Positions 1-8,747 are shown, counted from the stretch's first letter. The stretch is DNA of 64,000 nucleotides from JAHRVQ01 sp963976815 (GCA_963976815.1 CAXBLU010000015.1:20265-84264), one strand, 5' to 3'. Program-made: numbers and translations. The notes: generated by a model not told the origin, from the letters alone.

Positions 1-530
1 AAGATGGAGAACCCGCCCACCATTTCCGCCAGAAATTCTCCCGACCGGGATAATCCGGACAGTCGTTTGGTTTGCCGTACATTAAGCAGCCGAGTCAGCA
101 GGGCAATAAATTGCAAACTGAACAACATATAGACCACTTCGAAGAACAGCGGCAGGGTAAAGGCAATGACCTTGCCGGGAATGGCGCCAAGTAAGACCCA
201 AACACCAAAAAGCCCCAGTAAAATTGTTCCCAGCACCGTATAGATATAGCGATCCGCCGCAAATTTCCGGGTGGAGCGTTCAAGAATGAGGGTGATCAGT
301 GTGCCCAGAACTGCAATTCCAATCGCCGTTAGGGCGAGCTGCTCCGAAGCAAAGTACTCGAGGAACAGCGTAAAGGCGCAAACTCGAATCATGCCGATGG
401 CAATACCCGAGAGGAACATATTGCTAAAAAGTAGTGCAACTAAGGGGGCTTCTCTTGGGCGAATACCGAGACCGACCAGAAACCTCTCTCTAGTCGTCAG
501 CTCTCTTTTGTCAGTGATGCTATTTGTCAC
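1..530 (-). CDS. Polytopic membrane protein, partial (3' end beyond the left edge)
   Basis: An open minus-strand frame runs from a GTG at 530 to the window edge with no stop, giving about 176 N-terminal residues. An in-frame stop lies a few codons upstream of the GTG, so translation begins at or after it. After a charged stretch of about 25 residues the protein is strongly hydrophobic, with at least four likely membrane spans. Segments such as LFSNMFLSGIAIGMIRV recall transporter-like membrane proteins of the MFS/nucleotide-translocase type, but I do not recognise the family. It is divergent from the flavoprotein gene at 660. The ribosome binding site is weak, so the start is uncertain; a plus-strand reading of the same stretch looks like a shadow. 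Confidence 0.6.
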   Translation of the reverse strand, partial: MTNSITDKRELTTRERFLVGLGIRPREAPLVALLFSNMFLSGIAIGMIRVCAFTLFLEYFASEQLALTAIGIAVLGTLITLILERSTRKFAADRYIYTVLGTILLGLFGVWVLLGAIPGKVIAFTLPLFFEVVYMLFSLQFIALLTRLLNVRQTKRLSGLSRSGEFLAEMVGGFSI

Positions 531-659
531 AGATTTGCCGGAGAATTTTCATGTTATTTTCGCAATAGTATGCTGTATCACGCGTAGTGGTGCGAGCAGT
601 GTTTATTTGCTGCGCAGTTAAATGCTAACCTCAAACAAGATTGATCCAAGGAGTTTTGC

Positions 660-2051
660 ATGTCAGAAGTGGGCACCGAAAAGAATCCGCTGCGTGTTGC
701 GATTATTGGTTCTGGGCCAGCGGGTTTTTACACCGTAAGCAACTTTCTTAAGCACACTGATGTCCATGTTGAGATGGATATGTTTGATCGTTTGCCAACG
801 CCATTTGGGCTCGTTCGAGCGGGTGTCGCGCCAGACCACCAAAAGTATAAAACTGTAACCCGTGCCTATAACAAGAGTGCAGAACAGGAGAACTTTCGAT
901 TTTACGGCAATGTTGAATACGGCTCTGACATCAATCTGGATGACCTAAAACAGCATTACCACCAGATCATTTTCTGCACCGGCGCGCCGGGTGATCGCAA
1001 TTTGAATGTACCTGGCGAAGATCTGCAGGGTAGCCACTCGGCGACGGATTTTGTTGCATGGTACAACGGCCATCCCGATTACGTGGATTATCAGTTCAAT
1101 TTGCAGGCTGAGAGCGCCGCGATTGTGGGTCTTGGCAATGTCGCAATTGATGTGGCCAGAATCCTGCTCAAAACCGATAACGAGCTGAAATCGACGGATA
1201 TGGCGGATCATGCTCTAGCTGCATTACGTCAATCCAAGATCAAAACGGTGTACGTGCTCGGCCGCCGGGGTCCTGCCCAGGCAGCCTATACCCCACCAGA
1301 AATCAAAGAGATGGGCGAGTTAGAAGATGCTGATGTTTCCGTCCCCTCCGCCGAGGCGGCAATAGACCCAGCCAGCAGAGCTGAAATGGATCAAAACGGG
1401 GATAAGAATGTGGCTAAAAATGTTGCCGCGATCGAAGACTTCGCAGCCAGAACATCCACAGGTAAGAGTAAAGAATTGGTGATCCGTTTTCTGGTGTCCC
1501 CGACTGAGCTCGTCGGGGACAAAAACGGTCATGTGTCGGGCATTAAAATCCTCAAGAACGAAGCCTATGCAGCCGAAGATGGCAGCGTAAAAGCCCGGGC
1601 CACAGATATTGAAGAGACCATACCCGTTGGATTGGTGTTCCGCTCAGTTGGCTATCGGGGGGCGCCTTTGCCCGAGATCCCGTTTAACGAGAGTTGGGGC
1701 ACGATCAACAACGAGTCTGGCCGAATTGTCGATAACGGCACAGTTGTGACGGGACTCTATACCGCCGGTTGGATCAAGCGAGGCCCCACGGGGGTTATTG
1801 GTACCAATAAAACCTGCGCCCAGGAAACGGTCAATATGATGGTGGAAGATCTTAAAGCAGGCAAAATTCTGTCTCCGGTGAGTTCGGCCATAGAGGACGC
1901 CAAAACCCTGGTGGACAGTCGCGTAGAAAATGTCTTTAGCTATGCAGAATGGAATAAGTTAGATGAGATCGAAACCAGTCGCGGAGCAGCCCAGGGCCGT
2001 CCAAGGGTTAAGTTCACCAAAGTATCGGATATGCTGGCAGAGCTTCAGTAA
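660..2051 (+). CDS. FAD-dependent ferredoxin/adrenodoxin-type NADPH oxidoreductase (FprA-like)
   Basis: This predicted soluble flavoprotein of 463 residues should move electrons between NADPH and a ferredoxin. The N-terminus has the FAD dinucleotide fold GSGPAGFYTVSNFL (about residues 17-30), followed by FGLVRAGVAPDHQ, a signature of the adrenodoxin reductase/FprA family. A second Rossmann motif, GLGNVAIDVARIL (about 157-169), fits NADPH binding, and the C-terminal GWIKRGPTGVIGTN is the conserved FAD-proximal segment. Length matches the family. The ATG follows a good AAGGAG site. No ferredoxin or P450 gene adjoins it, so the redox partner is unknown. It appears monocistronic. Confidence 0.9.
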   Translation: MSEVGTEKNPLRVAIIGSGPAGFYTVSNFLKHTDVHVEMDMFDRLPTPFGLVRAGVAPDHQKYKTVTRAYNKSAEQENFRFYGNVEYGSDINLDDLKQHYHQIIFCTGAPGDRNLNVPGEDLQGSHSATDFVAWYNGHPDYVDYQFNLQAESAAIVGLGNVAIDVARILLKTDNELKSTDMADHALAALRQSKIKTVYVLGRRGPAQAAYTPPEIKEMGELEDADVSVPSAEAAIDPASRAEMDQNGDKNVAKNVAAIEDFAARTSTGKSKELVIRFLVSPTELVGDKNGHVSGIKILKNEAYAAEDGSVKARATDIEETIPVGLVFRSVGYRGAPLPEIPFNESWGTINNESGRIVDNGTVVTGLYTAGWIKRGPTGVIGTNKTCAQETVNMMVEDLKAGKILSPVSSAIEDAKTLVDSRVENVFSYAEWNKLDEIETSRGAAQGRPRVKFTKVSDMLAELQ

Positions 2052-2080
2052 AAAAAGCTGATTTACTAGTAGTTGGAATC

Positions 2081-2134
2081 GATAGGCTGCTTCACGGGTT
2101 TAGCGGCGGGACCGGCCTATCTCACCTCTTTTTT
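2081..2134 (+). terminator. Possible terminator after the flavoprotein gene
   Basis: GATAGGC (2081-2087) and GCCTATC (2115-2121) can pair across a loop of about 27 bases, followed by a T run near 2129-2134. The loop is long for an intrinsic terminator, so this is only a candidate. The rest of the 2052-2296 gap presumably holds the tesB promoter. A small inverted repeat, TTGCC/GGCAA, lies near 2238-2252 just before the thioesterase gene. Confidence 0.3.
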
Positions 2135-2296
2135 AGCTTTTAATTTCAGCTCTCAACTTCTTCCCCCGTCTCACCCTATTTAGGTAACAGTGCGCATTTA
2201 TTTGCTTGATATAGGATTATTTCGCCTATGTTAAGCGGTTGCCCGAACGGCAAACTCCCTTAGACTGTGCGCCGAATTGATGATTGAGCAAAATCC

Positions 2297-3136
2297 ATGG
2301 AATTGAACCTACCCGAACTGATGTCCGTCACGGCAACCGAAGCACCGGACGTCTTTGTGGGCAAAGCGGAAAGTTATGGTCGGCTCGGCATTTACGGCGG
2401 TCACTTTCTGGGCCAGGCGTTGGCCGCTGGATTTCAGACCGTCGAGGAACCTAAAGTTGCTCAGTCATTCCACGCCTATTTTTTGAATCCCGGTGACCCG
2501 GAAGCCGATATCATTTATCGAGTAACACGTTTAAAAGAAGGCCGGGGCGCAGATATGCGAGCTATCTCGGCGGAACAAAATGGTCGCCAGGCATTTCACA
2601 TGATCGCCAGTTACAAGCTGCCCGAGGAAGGTGATGAGCATCAGCCAACAATGCCCGATGTGATTTCTCCAGAAGCATTGGCGACAAAACTTGCTGCTGC
2701 GGGCAGGCAGTTCACTCCGCCGATGATGACCAAAAACCGTGCAACCTTGATGCAGATTTCCGACAGTTTTGTGCCGGACGAATTTAAGCCTGGTCGGGAA
2801 CCCTGCCTTCAAACCTGGATGAAGTCTAATCATGAGGGTGATGTATCCCCAAGAGCCACCCAGTGCGCCCTGGCGTTTTTGTCGGACGGGACCTTGATGT
2901 TCAATTCTGTTGTGCCCTACGGCGTTCCGTTTATGACCCATCGGCTCACCAGTCTTGATCACAGTGTTTGGTTTCATCGTCCATGTGATGTGGGTGACTG
3001 GATGCTGTTTGATCAGACCAGTACTGCGGCGGCGGATGGCCGGGGCATGAACGAGGGGCGGATCTATAACCAGGCCGGTGAGTTGATTGCGACGGCGGCC
3101 CAGGATTCGATGCTGCGGAGAATGCCACAGAGCTAA
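2297..3136 (+). CDS. tesB: Acyl-CoA thioesterase II (TesB family)
   Basis: Predicted double-hotdog thioesterase of 279 residues that would hydrolyse acyl-CoA to free acid and CoA in the cytoplasm. The N-terminal hotdog shows the TesB pattern GGHFLGQALAAG and SFHAYFLNPGD (about residues 34-70). The C-terminal hotdog has LDHSVWFHRPCDVGDWMLFD, with the Asp used in TesB catalysis, and ends in the typical GELIATAAQDSMLR. Size is close to E. coli TesB (286). The Shine-Dalgarno sequence before the ATG is weak. With the nearby acyl-CoA dehydrogenases it fits fatty-acid or acyl-CoA turnover. The next gene converges on it. Confidence 0.9.
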   Translation: MELNLPELMSVTATEAPDVFVGKAESYGRLGIYGGHFLGQALAAGFQTVEEPKVAQSFHAYFLNPGDPEADIIYRVTRLKEGRGADMRAISAEQNGRQAFHMIASYKLPEEGDEHQPTMPDVISPEALATKLAAAGRQFTPPMMTKNRATLMQISDSFVPDEFKPGREPCLQTWMKSNHEGDVSPRATQCALAFLSDGTLMFNSVVPYGVPFMTHRLTSLDHSVWFHRPCDVGDWMLFDQTSTAAADGRGMNEGRIYNQAGELIATAAQDSMLRRMPQS

Positions 3137-3211
3137 CGTTTGCTAGCATATTGTTAAAGTCAAATTCGAATTGATTGTGGCGTCGCAGAAGTGAGCGATA
3201 CTCATTTGTCC

Positions 3212-3304
3212 CGCTGCTTGCGGCCCTCCGGGCTACCCTCACTAGGCCGTGAGCCCTAGGCTCGCGGGAGGAGCGAGGGGAGCCCGGAGGGCCGCCAGCC
3301 AGCG
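3212..3304. repeat. Long GC-rich inverted repeat between convergent genes
   Basis: The arm at 3221-3240 (CGGCCCTCCGGGCTACCCTC) is complementary to 3275-3294 with one mismatch. Pairing continues outward imperfectly (GCTGC against CAGCC) to about 3212-3304, giving arms near 30 bp around a 34-base centre that itself contains GAGCCCTAGGCTC. There is no T run, so it is not a classic intrinsic terminator. It sits in the 238-bp gap between the convergent thioesterase and alkylsulfatase genes, where REP-like elements and bidirectional hairpins are common. Confidence 0.8.
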
Positions 3305-3374
3305 ACGGAAAAGTTCCCCTACTAACGGCGGTACTTCTCGAAACTAGATTTTGGATTCCTTCAAGGTGTGTCTG

Positions 3375-5315
3375 CTAAGCCCAGGGTTTTCGAGGGGTCA
3401 TGATTGGGAAGCGTCGTTCAAATTGATCAAACAATCCGGCAAGTTGTAGGAGTACTCCAGCATCGCCTTCAATCTCAAGTTTACCTTCCTGCATTAACGT
3501 CGGCCCGTCAGCGAGCCCCATCATCAGTCGTTTATAATCGATCGAGGCGCATTTAAGGGTTGTCTGGGCATCGTCTAGTTGGCGATTTTCCGTCGAGTTA
3601 AGCACGGAGTTCTCGATACTCAGGTGCCAGGGTTCCATATCCGAGAAGGCGAGATTAATAGATATCGCCAGACCTTCCGCTCTTGGACCATTGAGTCTCA
3701 CGGCCATAGAGTCGAACATGTTTTTCATCGGGATGGATGCTGCCATTGAAGCCGTGGCGGTAAACATTGCGCCCTTGGGTAAACCGTTGCGGAGTTCCAG
3801 TACACCGCACAGGTAAAAGTTTCTCCAGGGACCCGATTCTGATTGGTAACCTAACTGTTCCAGGGTGTCGGCGAGTAGGGCGCGGCCTTCGATATGATCC
3901 GGATCCGCCATGACAACATGGTTTAGGACTTCAGCAACCCAGCGGTATTCACCCTTGTCAAAGTAGGGCCTGGCTTTCTCGACGATGGCGTCAGCACCAC
4001 CCATAAATTCCAAATATTTTTCTGCGGCAGCAACCGGAGGCAATTTATATAGGGAAGCTGGGTTGCCGTTAAAGAAGCCTAAATATTTGACGTAAACCGC
4101 CCGGGCATTGTGGTGCACGGTGCCATAGTAGTCCCGGTTGTAGAATTCTTTATCGAGGCTTTTGGGAAGTTGAACCTGCTCGGCGATTTCTTCTTTGGTG
4201 TAACCAAGGTTAGCCAGGCGCAGGGTTTGGTCGTGGATGTATTTATAGGTGTCGCGCTGTTTTTTGAGGTAGTCGATGACATCCTCGCGACCCCAGATAG
4301 GCCAGTGGTGGCTGGCAAATTCGACTTCTAGGCGGTCACCAAACAGTTCAATTGATTCGTTGATTTGGGCGCTCCAGGCGTAGGCATCCCGAACCTGCGC
4401 TCCCCTTGGGGTGTATACATTGTGTAAATGGTGCGAGGTGATCTCAGACATACACAGGGCTTTAAACTGCGGAAAGTAGAACACCATTTCTGCCGGGGCT
4501 TCGCTGCCTGGGGTCATTTGGAATTCAATTTCGACGCCATCCAGGGTGCGTGTTTCCCCCGTTGTGGTGATGGTGTCGTTGGGCACAATAAATCCGGTGC
4601 TGCCCATGGAAAGTGCAGCGCCAAGTCCAGTGGTGATAAATCCAGTGGCGGAGGGCTTAAGCAGATTGCCATACATGTAAGTTGCACGACGACTCATGAC
4701 GTTCCCGGCAAGTACGTTTTCCGATAGGGCTTCATCAACAAATGCTTCCGGCGCCAACATGGCAACTTTGCCGCTGTCGACTTCTTCGTGACTGACAACA
4801 CCCAGGACGCCGGCAAAGTGATCCGCATGGCTGTGGGTAATAATGACGGCTTTAACCGGCCGTTCGCCCAATTCTCGATTGGCAAGTTCCAGACCTGTCC
4901 GGCTGCTTTCTGTAGAGGTTAACGGGTCGATAATAATCCAACCGGTATCACCTTTAATGAGTGTCATATTGGCGATATCGAAGGAGCGGATCTGATAGAT
5001 GCCGGGCACCACTTCATAAAGTCCATGGTGATTGGCGTTTAATTGCGCCTGTCGCCACAGGGACGGGTTGGCAGTATCGGCGGCTTCTGATTTTAGAAAG
5101 CTCAAGGACTCCAATTCAAATGCCGGGCGTTTGCCGGCATCATGGGGAATGCTGATGGGATCAAGGGTGGCAATAAATCCACGGCTGGCGTCATCGAAAC
5201 TCTTCCGATCAGAAAAGTCTAACCGGTCCAAAAAGGCAGCGTTTACGGCTTTGGTGGCGTCGGTTGCTGGTTTGGCTGATCGATATTCTTCGGGCAGCGG
5301 ATTGTATTCGGTCAT
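3375..5315 (-). CDS. Linear primary-alkylsulfatase, metallo-beta-lactamase fold (SdsA1/YjcS type)
   Basis: A 646-residue protein with the three-part architecture of alkylsulfatases. The metallo-beta-lactamase domain carries the zinc motif THSHADHFAG (HxHxDH at 161-166). An alkylsulfatase dimerisation region follows (about residues 390-510), then a C-terminal SCP2-like lipid-binding domain (about 530-640). The family cleaves inorganic sulfate from long-chain alkyl sulfates such as SDS, yielding the alcohol. No signal peptide is visible at MTEYNPLPEEY, unlike the secreted SdsA1, so a cytoplasmic enzyme is likely. ATG at 5315 follows GAGGGG. The divergent AEC transporter gene is a possible partner, but that is only inference. 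Confidence 0.88.
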   Translation of the reverse strand: MTEYNPLPEEYRSAKPATDATKAVNAAFLDRLDFSDRKSFDDASRGFIATLDPISIPHDAGKRPAFELESLSFLKSEAADTANPSLWRQAQLNANHHGLYEVVPGIYQIRSFDIANMTLIKGDTGWIIIDPLTSTESSRTGLELANRELGERPVKAVIITHSHADHFAGVLGVVSHEEVDSGKVAMLAPEAFVDEALSENVLAGNVMSRRATYMYGNLLKPSATGFITTGLGAALSMGSTGFIVPNDTITTTGETRTLDGVEIEFQMTPGSEAPAEMVFYFPQFKALCMSEITSHHLHNVYTPRGAQVRDAYAWSAQINESIELFGDRLEVEFASHHWPIWGREDVIDYLKKQRDTYKYIHDQTLRLANLGYTKEEIAEQVQLPKSLDKEFYNRDYYGTVHHNARAVYVKYLGFFNGNPASLYKLPPVAAAEKYLEFMGGADAIVEKARPYFDKGEYRWVAEVLNHVVMADPDHIEGRALLADTLEQLGYQSESGPWRNFYLCGVLELRNGLPKGAMFTATASMAASIPMKNMFDSMAVRLNGPRAEGLAISINLAFSDMEPWHLSIENSVLNSTENRQLDDAQTTLKCASIDYKRLMMGLADGPTLMQEGKLEIEGDAGVLLQLAGLFDQFERRFPIMTPRKPWA

Positions 5316-5442
5316 TTGAGTTCCCCTCTTTTTCTACCCATTTATTTGGCTGCTGATGATCACCACAATATAGAGGGTTTCGCGGCTTCAAGAAAGCCAG
5401 CCAACTTGTGTGTAAAATCACCGCTCAATATCGGAGCCTTCC

Positions 5443-6384
5443 TTGTACTTAAGCATTCTATCAGACACTTTAATTGTCACCGGACCAATCTTTTTGATTG
5501 TGTTGCTGGGGCTAGTGCTGCGCCGGATTGGGTTTATCGATGATCACTTTAATCAGATTGCGTCGCGATTGGTGTTTTCAATCTGTTTGCCTGTGCTGCT
5601 ATTCACCACAATTAGCCAGATTGACCTCAACAATACAATCAATTTCCCGGTCTTCTATTTTAGCCTGGCGGGTGCTGTATTGACCTTCGCCTTGAGCTGG
5701 TTTGCGGCAACGTTTGTTGAGCCTCGGGTTGATCGAGGTGTGGTGGTGCAGGGGGCTTTTCGGAGTAATCTTGGGGTGATTGGGTTGGCTTTATGTGCCA
5801 ACGCCTATGGTGCGGCGGGCCTTGCCCTGGCGTCTCTGCTGATGGCAAGCCTAACGGTTTCTTACAATATTTTGTCGGTGTTTATTCTCAGTTTTTACGC
5901 CAATACTGATTTAGATTGGACAAAAATCTTTGTCGATATTCTTAAAAACCCGCTGATCATTGCAATTGCCCTGGCCTTCGTCGTGGCATTTTTTGGTATC
6001 CAAATACCGGGTATTTTGTTGAGCGCTGGTGACTATATTGGTTCCATGGCTCTGCCTCTGGCGCTACTGGGTACCGGAGCAGGTATGAGCCTGCGAGCAT
6101 TGCGTGACTCTTCCCAGGCAACAGCTCTAGTAATTGGTCTAAAGGCGCTATTGCTACCCGGTTTGTTGACGATGGCTGCAATTCAACTTGGATTTAGAGG
6201 CACGGATCTTGGTGTGCTCTTTTTGCTTTTTGTGAGTCCAACCGCCACGGCTTCCTACGCAATGGTGAAAGCCATGGGTGCCAATGACGTGCTGGCGGCG
6301 AACCTGGTGATGACCACAACCCTGGTATGTATTCTTTCCTGTAGTTTGGGTTTATTTTTCCTTAAGGTTTTTAATTTTGCCTGA
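5443..6384 (+). CDS. AEC family transporter (auxin efflux carrier superfamily)
   Basis: A 313-residue inner-membrane protein with about ten hydrophobic spans arranged as two inverted halves, as in bacterial AEC/MleP-type carriers. The N-terminus IFLIVLLGLVLRRIGFID and the C-terminal LLFVSPTATASYAMVKAMG segment are characteristic; the latter contains the helix-breaking motif near the substrate site. Substrates in this family are usually organic acids, but nothing here identifies one. The start is TTG at 5443, preceded by GGAG at 5433-5436; no ATG fits better. It is divergent from the alkylsulfatase gene and converges on the acyl-CoA dehydrogenase at 6423. Confidence 0.85.
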   Translation: MYLSILSDTLIVTGPIFLIVLLGLVLRRIGFIDDHFNQIASRLVFSICLPVLLFTTISQIDLNNTINFPVFYFSLAGAVLTFALSWFAATFVEPRVDRGVVVQGAFRSNLGVIGLALCANAYGAAGLALASLLMASLTVSYNILSVFILSFYANTDLDWTKIFVDILKNPLIIAIALAFVVAFFGIQIPGILLSAGDYIGSMALPLALLGTGAGMSLRALRDSSQATALVIGLKALLLPGLLTMAAIQLGFRGTDLGVLFLLFVSPTATASYAMVKAMGANDVLAANLVMTTTLVCILSCSLGLFFLKVFNFA

Positions 6385-6388
6385 TTAC

Positions 6389-6430
6389 TTTTTTTCCGGC
6401 GTTTGTTGTCCGGCGATTGTTGTTAGGCGA
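6389..6430 (-). repeat. Tandem repeat, 3 x 14 bp, spanning the stop codon of the 6423-7481 gene
   Basis: On the minus strand the units are TCGCCTAACAACAA (6417-6430), TCGCCGGACAACAA (6403-6416) and ACGCCGGAAAAAAA (6389-6402). Units 1 and 2 agree at 12 of 14 positions and units 2 and 3 at 11 of 14. The TAA stop (6423-6425) is inside unit 1, so the last coding bases and the stop were apparently duplicated downstream. One of at least seven such arrays in the window. Confidence 0.85.
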
Positions 6431-7481
6431 CAAGACCCTGCAATTTTGCGGCTTCCTCGCGTAGTAACTCCGGCGCACCCAATAACTGTCTGTTGAATCC
6501 AATTCGCTTAAACCAGTAGTGCAAACCTACAAGATCCGTGAAGCCCATGCCGCCATGCACCTCCGTTGAAGTTCTGGCGACAAACTTACCTACTTCGCTG
6601 ATATGGGCTTTGGTGTGGCAGGCGACAAGTCGGGATTCCAGGGGTAGTTCGTCAAAGGCATGGGCTGCATACCAGACCATAGACCTACAGGGTTCTAGCT
6701 GGGCAGCCATTTCGGCGCACATATGTTTTACGGCCTGAAACGTTGCAATAGGACGATCAAACTGCTCCCTTTGTTTGGCATAAACCACAGCCTGATCCAA
6801 CATGTTTTGGGCGGCGCCGAGGGTGTCGGCAGAAAGCATGATTCGACCCATGTCGAGGCTTCTTGCAAAGACCTCGGGATCTTCGGAGATGAGTTCTGCA
6901 GAGGAGTTATCAAAAACCAGTTCGCAGGTGCTGCGGGTTTTATCGATGGTCGTCAGGTTTCGACATTCGAGATCAGTCCGGTCGACCAGATAGATTGTAC
7001 GTTGGTTGGTTGCAACCAGATAAAAGCCTGCCTCAGCGTCGAGGGCAAATAGCGCGGTGCCATTCAATTTACCATTTGTTACCGTGACGCCAGCTTTGTC
7101 TCTGGCACCGACCGCTTCACTGAAGGCAACGCCTACTCGGCAATTGCCAGTTGCCATTTCTGAAAGTAGGTCAACACGTTTAGAGGCGGATAACGCGGTT
7201 GTGGCCATCGCCGCCGTTGAGATGAATGGTCCCGGTGTCACGTGAAAGCCCAGAACTTCTGCGATAAGGGCCGCTTCCATGGTGCCGAGGTTGATGCCAC
7301 CAGCATCCTCGCTGATCAACAATGCTGGAATGCCAAGTTCAGCAAGACCGGACCACACGTTTTCATCCGTTGAGTCACCGGCGGCAATTTTGCGGACAAC
7401 ATCAAGGCTCACCTGGTCTCGAAGAAAACGGCTGGTGCTATCAACCAGTAGTGTTTGTTCTTCTGATAATCCAAATTCCAT
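6423..7481 (-). CDS. Acyl-CoA dehydrogenase, short subunit type
   Basis: A 352-residue member of the FAD-dependent acyl-CoA dehydrogenase family, shorter than the usual 380-400. The N-terminal helical domain is recognisable (MEFGLSEEQTLLVDSTSRFL), as are ADTLGAAQNMLDQAVVYAKQR and the C-terminal VHGGMGFTDLVGLHYWFKR. The middle beta domain is abbreviated, which is typical of the partner subunit in heteromeric dehydrogenases such as those of sterol side-chain catabolism. ATG at 7481 follows AGGAAG. It lies 81 bp downstream of a second dehydrogenase gene on the same strand, so the two are probably co-transcribed and may form one alpha2beta2 enzyme. The substrate is unknown. Confidence 0.85.
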   Translation of the reverse strand: MEFGLSEEQTLLVDSTSRFLRDQVSLDVVRKIAAGDSTDENVWSGLAELGIPALLISEDAGGINLGTMEAALIAEVLGFHVTPGPFISTAAMATTALSASKRVDLLSEMATGNCRVGVAFSEAVGARDKAGVTVTNGKLNGTALFALDAEAGFYLVATNQRTIYLVDRTDLECRNLTTIDKTRSTCELVFDNSSAELISEDPEVFARSLDMGRIMLSADTLGAAQNMLDQAVVYAKQREQFDRPIATFQAVKHMCAEMAAQLEPCRSMVWYAAHAFDELPLESRLVACHTKAHISEVGKFVARTSTEVHGGMGFTDLVGLHYWFKRIGFNRQLLGAPELLREEAAKLQGLVA

Positions 7482-7535
7482 ATTGACTTCCTATTTTGGC
7501 TCGCTGGTATCTATCAGCGCTTAATCTGCAGCTTT

Positions 7536-7577
7536 TGTTATGCAATTCTTGTTCGGCAAATCTTATTTGGCAATTCT
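7536..7577 (-). repeat. Tandem repeat, 3 x 14 bp, spanning the stop codon of the 7563-8747 gene
   Basis: Minus-strand units are AGAATTGCCAAATA (7564-7577), AGATTTGCCGAACA (7550-7563) and AGAATTGCATAACA (7536-7549), each matching unit 1 at 11 of 14 positions. The TAA stop at 7563-7565 straddles units 1 and 2. Its unit sequence is unrelated to the array at the end of the next gene (6389-6430), so the two arose independently. Confidence 0.85.
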
Positions 7578-8747
7578 GGGTTCCCGGGGCATATCGAGAC
7601 CACGCTCACTAATAATGTTTTTCTGAATTTGTGACGTGCCGCCGCCGATGATCAGGCCGAGCTGATACATATACTGATTTTGCCAACTACCGCTGTCTCG
7701 AAGGTAAGGGTTGTCCTCGTAGGCAAGTCCAAGCTCGCCCATCGCATCAATCGCGAGGCCCTCGAGATCGTGGCGTAATTCTGTGCCCTGGAGTTTGACA
7801 ATTAGACGGGCAAGGGTGGCGTCCTGGCCTGGGTTAAGCCGTGAGGAGAGGATTCGCATATCGTTGAATCTCAGAGCCATTACTCGACCCTGGATCTGCA
7901 TCAATCGATCCCGGTAGACGGGATGATCTATTAATTTCTGACCCGCCAGGGTTTCCGTGTTCATCAGGTCAAACAAGGCGTTTAAACGGCCGAGGGCAGC
8001 GTTCGGGTTGCCCAGCATATCTCGCTCATGGCCAAGAACAGAATTAGCGACCTGCCAACCCTGGCCCCGATTGCCGACAATCTGGTCTTTAGGGACTCGG
8101 ACATCGGTGAAAAACACCTCGTTAAAATTGGCAGCGCCGGTCATATCAACCAGGGGGCGGATTTCGATACCGGGCGTTTTCATATCAAAAAGTAGAAACG
8201 AAATGCCGTGATGTTTTTTTGCGTCGGGTTCTGTGCGCACCAGGCAAAAAATCCAATCCGCCAGGTGTGCGGTGCTGGTCCAGATCTTCTGGCCGTTGAT
8301 GACCCACTCGTCACCGTCCAGTACAGCGCTGGTTCTCAGACTGGCGAGATCACTCCCGGCGCCGGGTTCTGAATATCCCTGACACCAGACCAGATCACCA
8401 TCAATGGTGGGTTTGATAAATTGTTGTTTCTGCTCTTCCGTGCCGAGTTCAAGTAGGGTCGGCACCAGCATCGAAATACCCTGGCCTCCAAGGCCTTGAC
8501 TGACACCCGCACTAGAAAACTCCTCGGCAATGATCCGGGATTTTAAGATGTCAGGTTCAGCGCCGTAGCCGCCGTATGCCTTCGGAATTGTACGGGCGGT
8601 ATAGCCGTGTTCAATGAGAGTTCTCTGCCAGGCCTTGCCATCATTGCCAAAGCCGGGTCCTTTTGGAGATGCGGATTTTTGATCAGTTAGGAAGGCTTTG
8701 ACTTCATTTCGGAATGTGTCGTATTCCGGACCGAAAGAGAGATCCAC
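7563..8747 (-). CDS. Acyl-CoA dehydrogenase, full-length type
   Basis: A 394-residue acyl-CoA dehydrogenase that would introduce an alpha-beta double bond into an acyl-CoA, passing electrons through FAD to ETF. Visible are the substrate and flavin segment WCQGYSEPGAGSDLASLRT (about residues 122-140), WVINGQKIWTS, and the C-terminal flavin contact GGGTSQIQKNIISER (about 368-382). The usual Glu of the YEGT motif is a Gly here (GGGT), so the catalytic base must be elsewhere, as in many long-chain or sterol-type family members. Start is GTG at 8747 with GGAG upstream. It is the first of the two-gene dehydrogenase unit. Confidence 0.88.
   Translation of the reverse strand: MDLSFGPEYDTFRNEVKAFLTDQKSASPKGPGFGNDGKAWQRTLIEHGYTARTIPKAYGGYGAEPDILKSRIIAEEFSSAGVSQGLGGQGISMLVPTLLELGTEEQKQQFIKPTIDGDLVWCQGYSEPGAGSDLASLRTSAVLDGDEWVINGQKIWTSTAHLADWIFCLVRTEPDAKKHHGISFLLFDMKTPGIEIRPLVDMTGAANFNEVFFTDVRVPKDQIVGNRGQGWQVANSVLGHERDMLGNPNAALGRLNALFDLMNTETLAGQKLIDHPVYRDRLMQIQGRVMALRFNDMRILSSRLNPGQDATLARLIVKLQGTELRHDLEGLAIDAMGELGLAYEDNPYLRDSGSWQNQYMYQLGLIIGGGTSQIQKNIISERGLDMPREPRIAK

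Noticed and set aside
271..621. A 116-residue plus-strand reading at the left edge
   Set aside because: It lies antisense to a longer open frame encoding a convincing membrane protein that runs off the edge; its own composition (Arg/Ser-rich, no domain) looks like a shadow.
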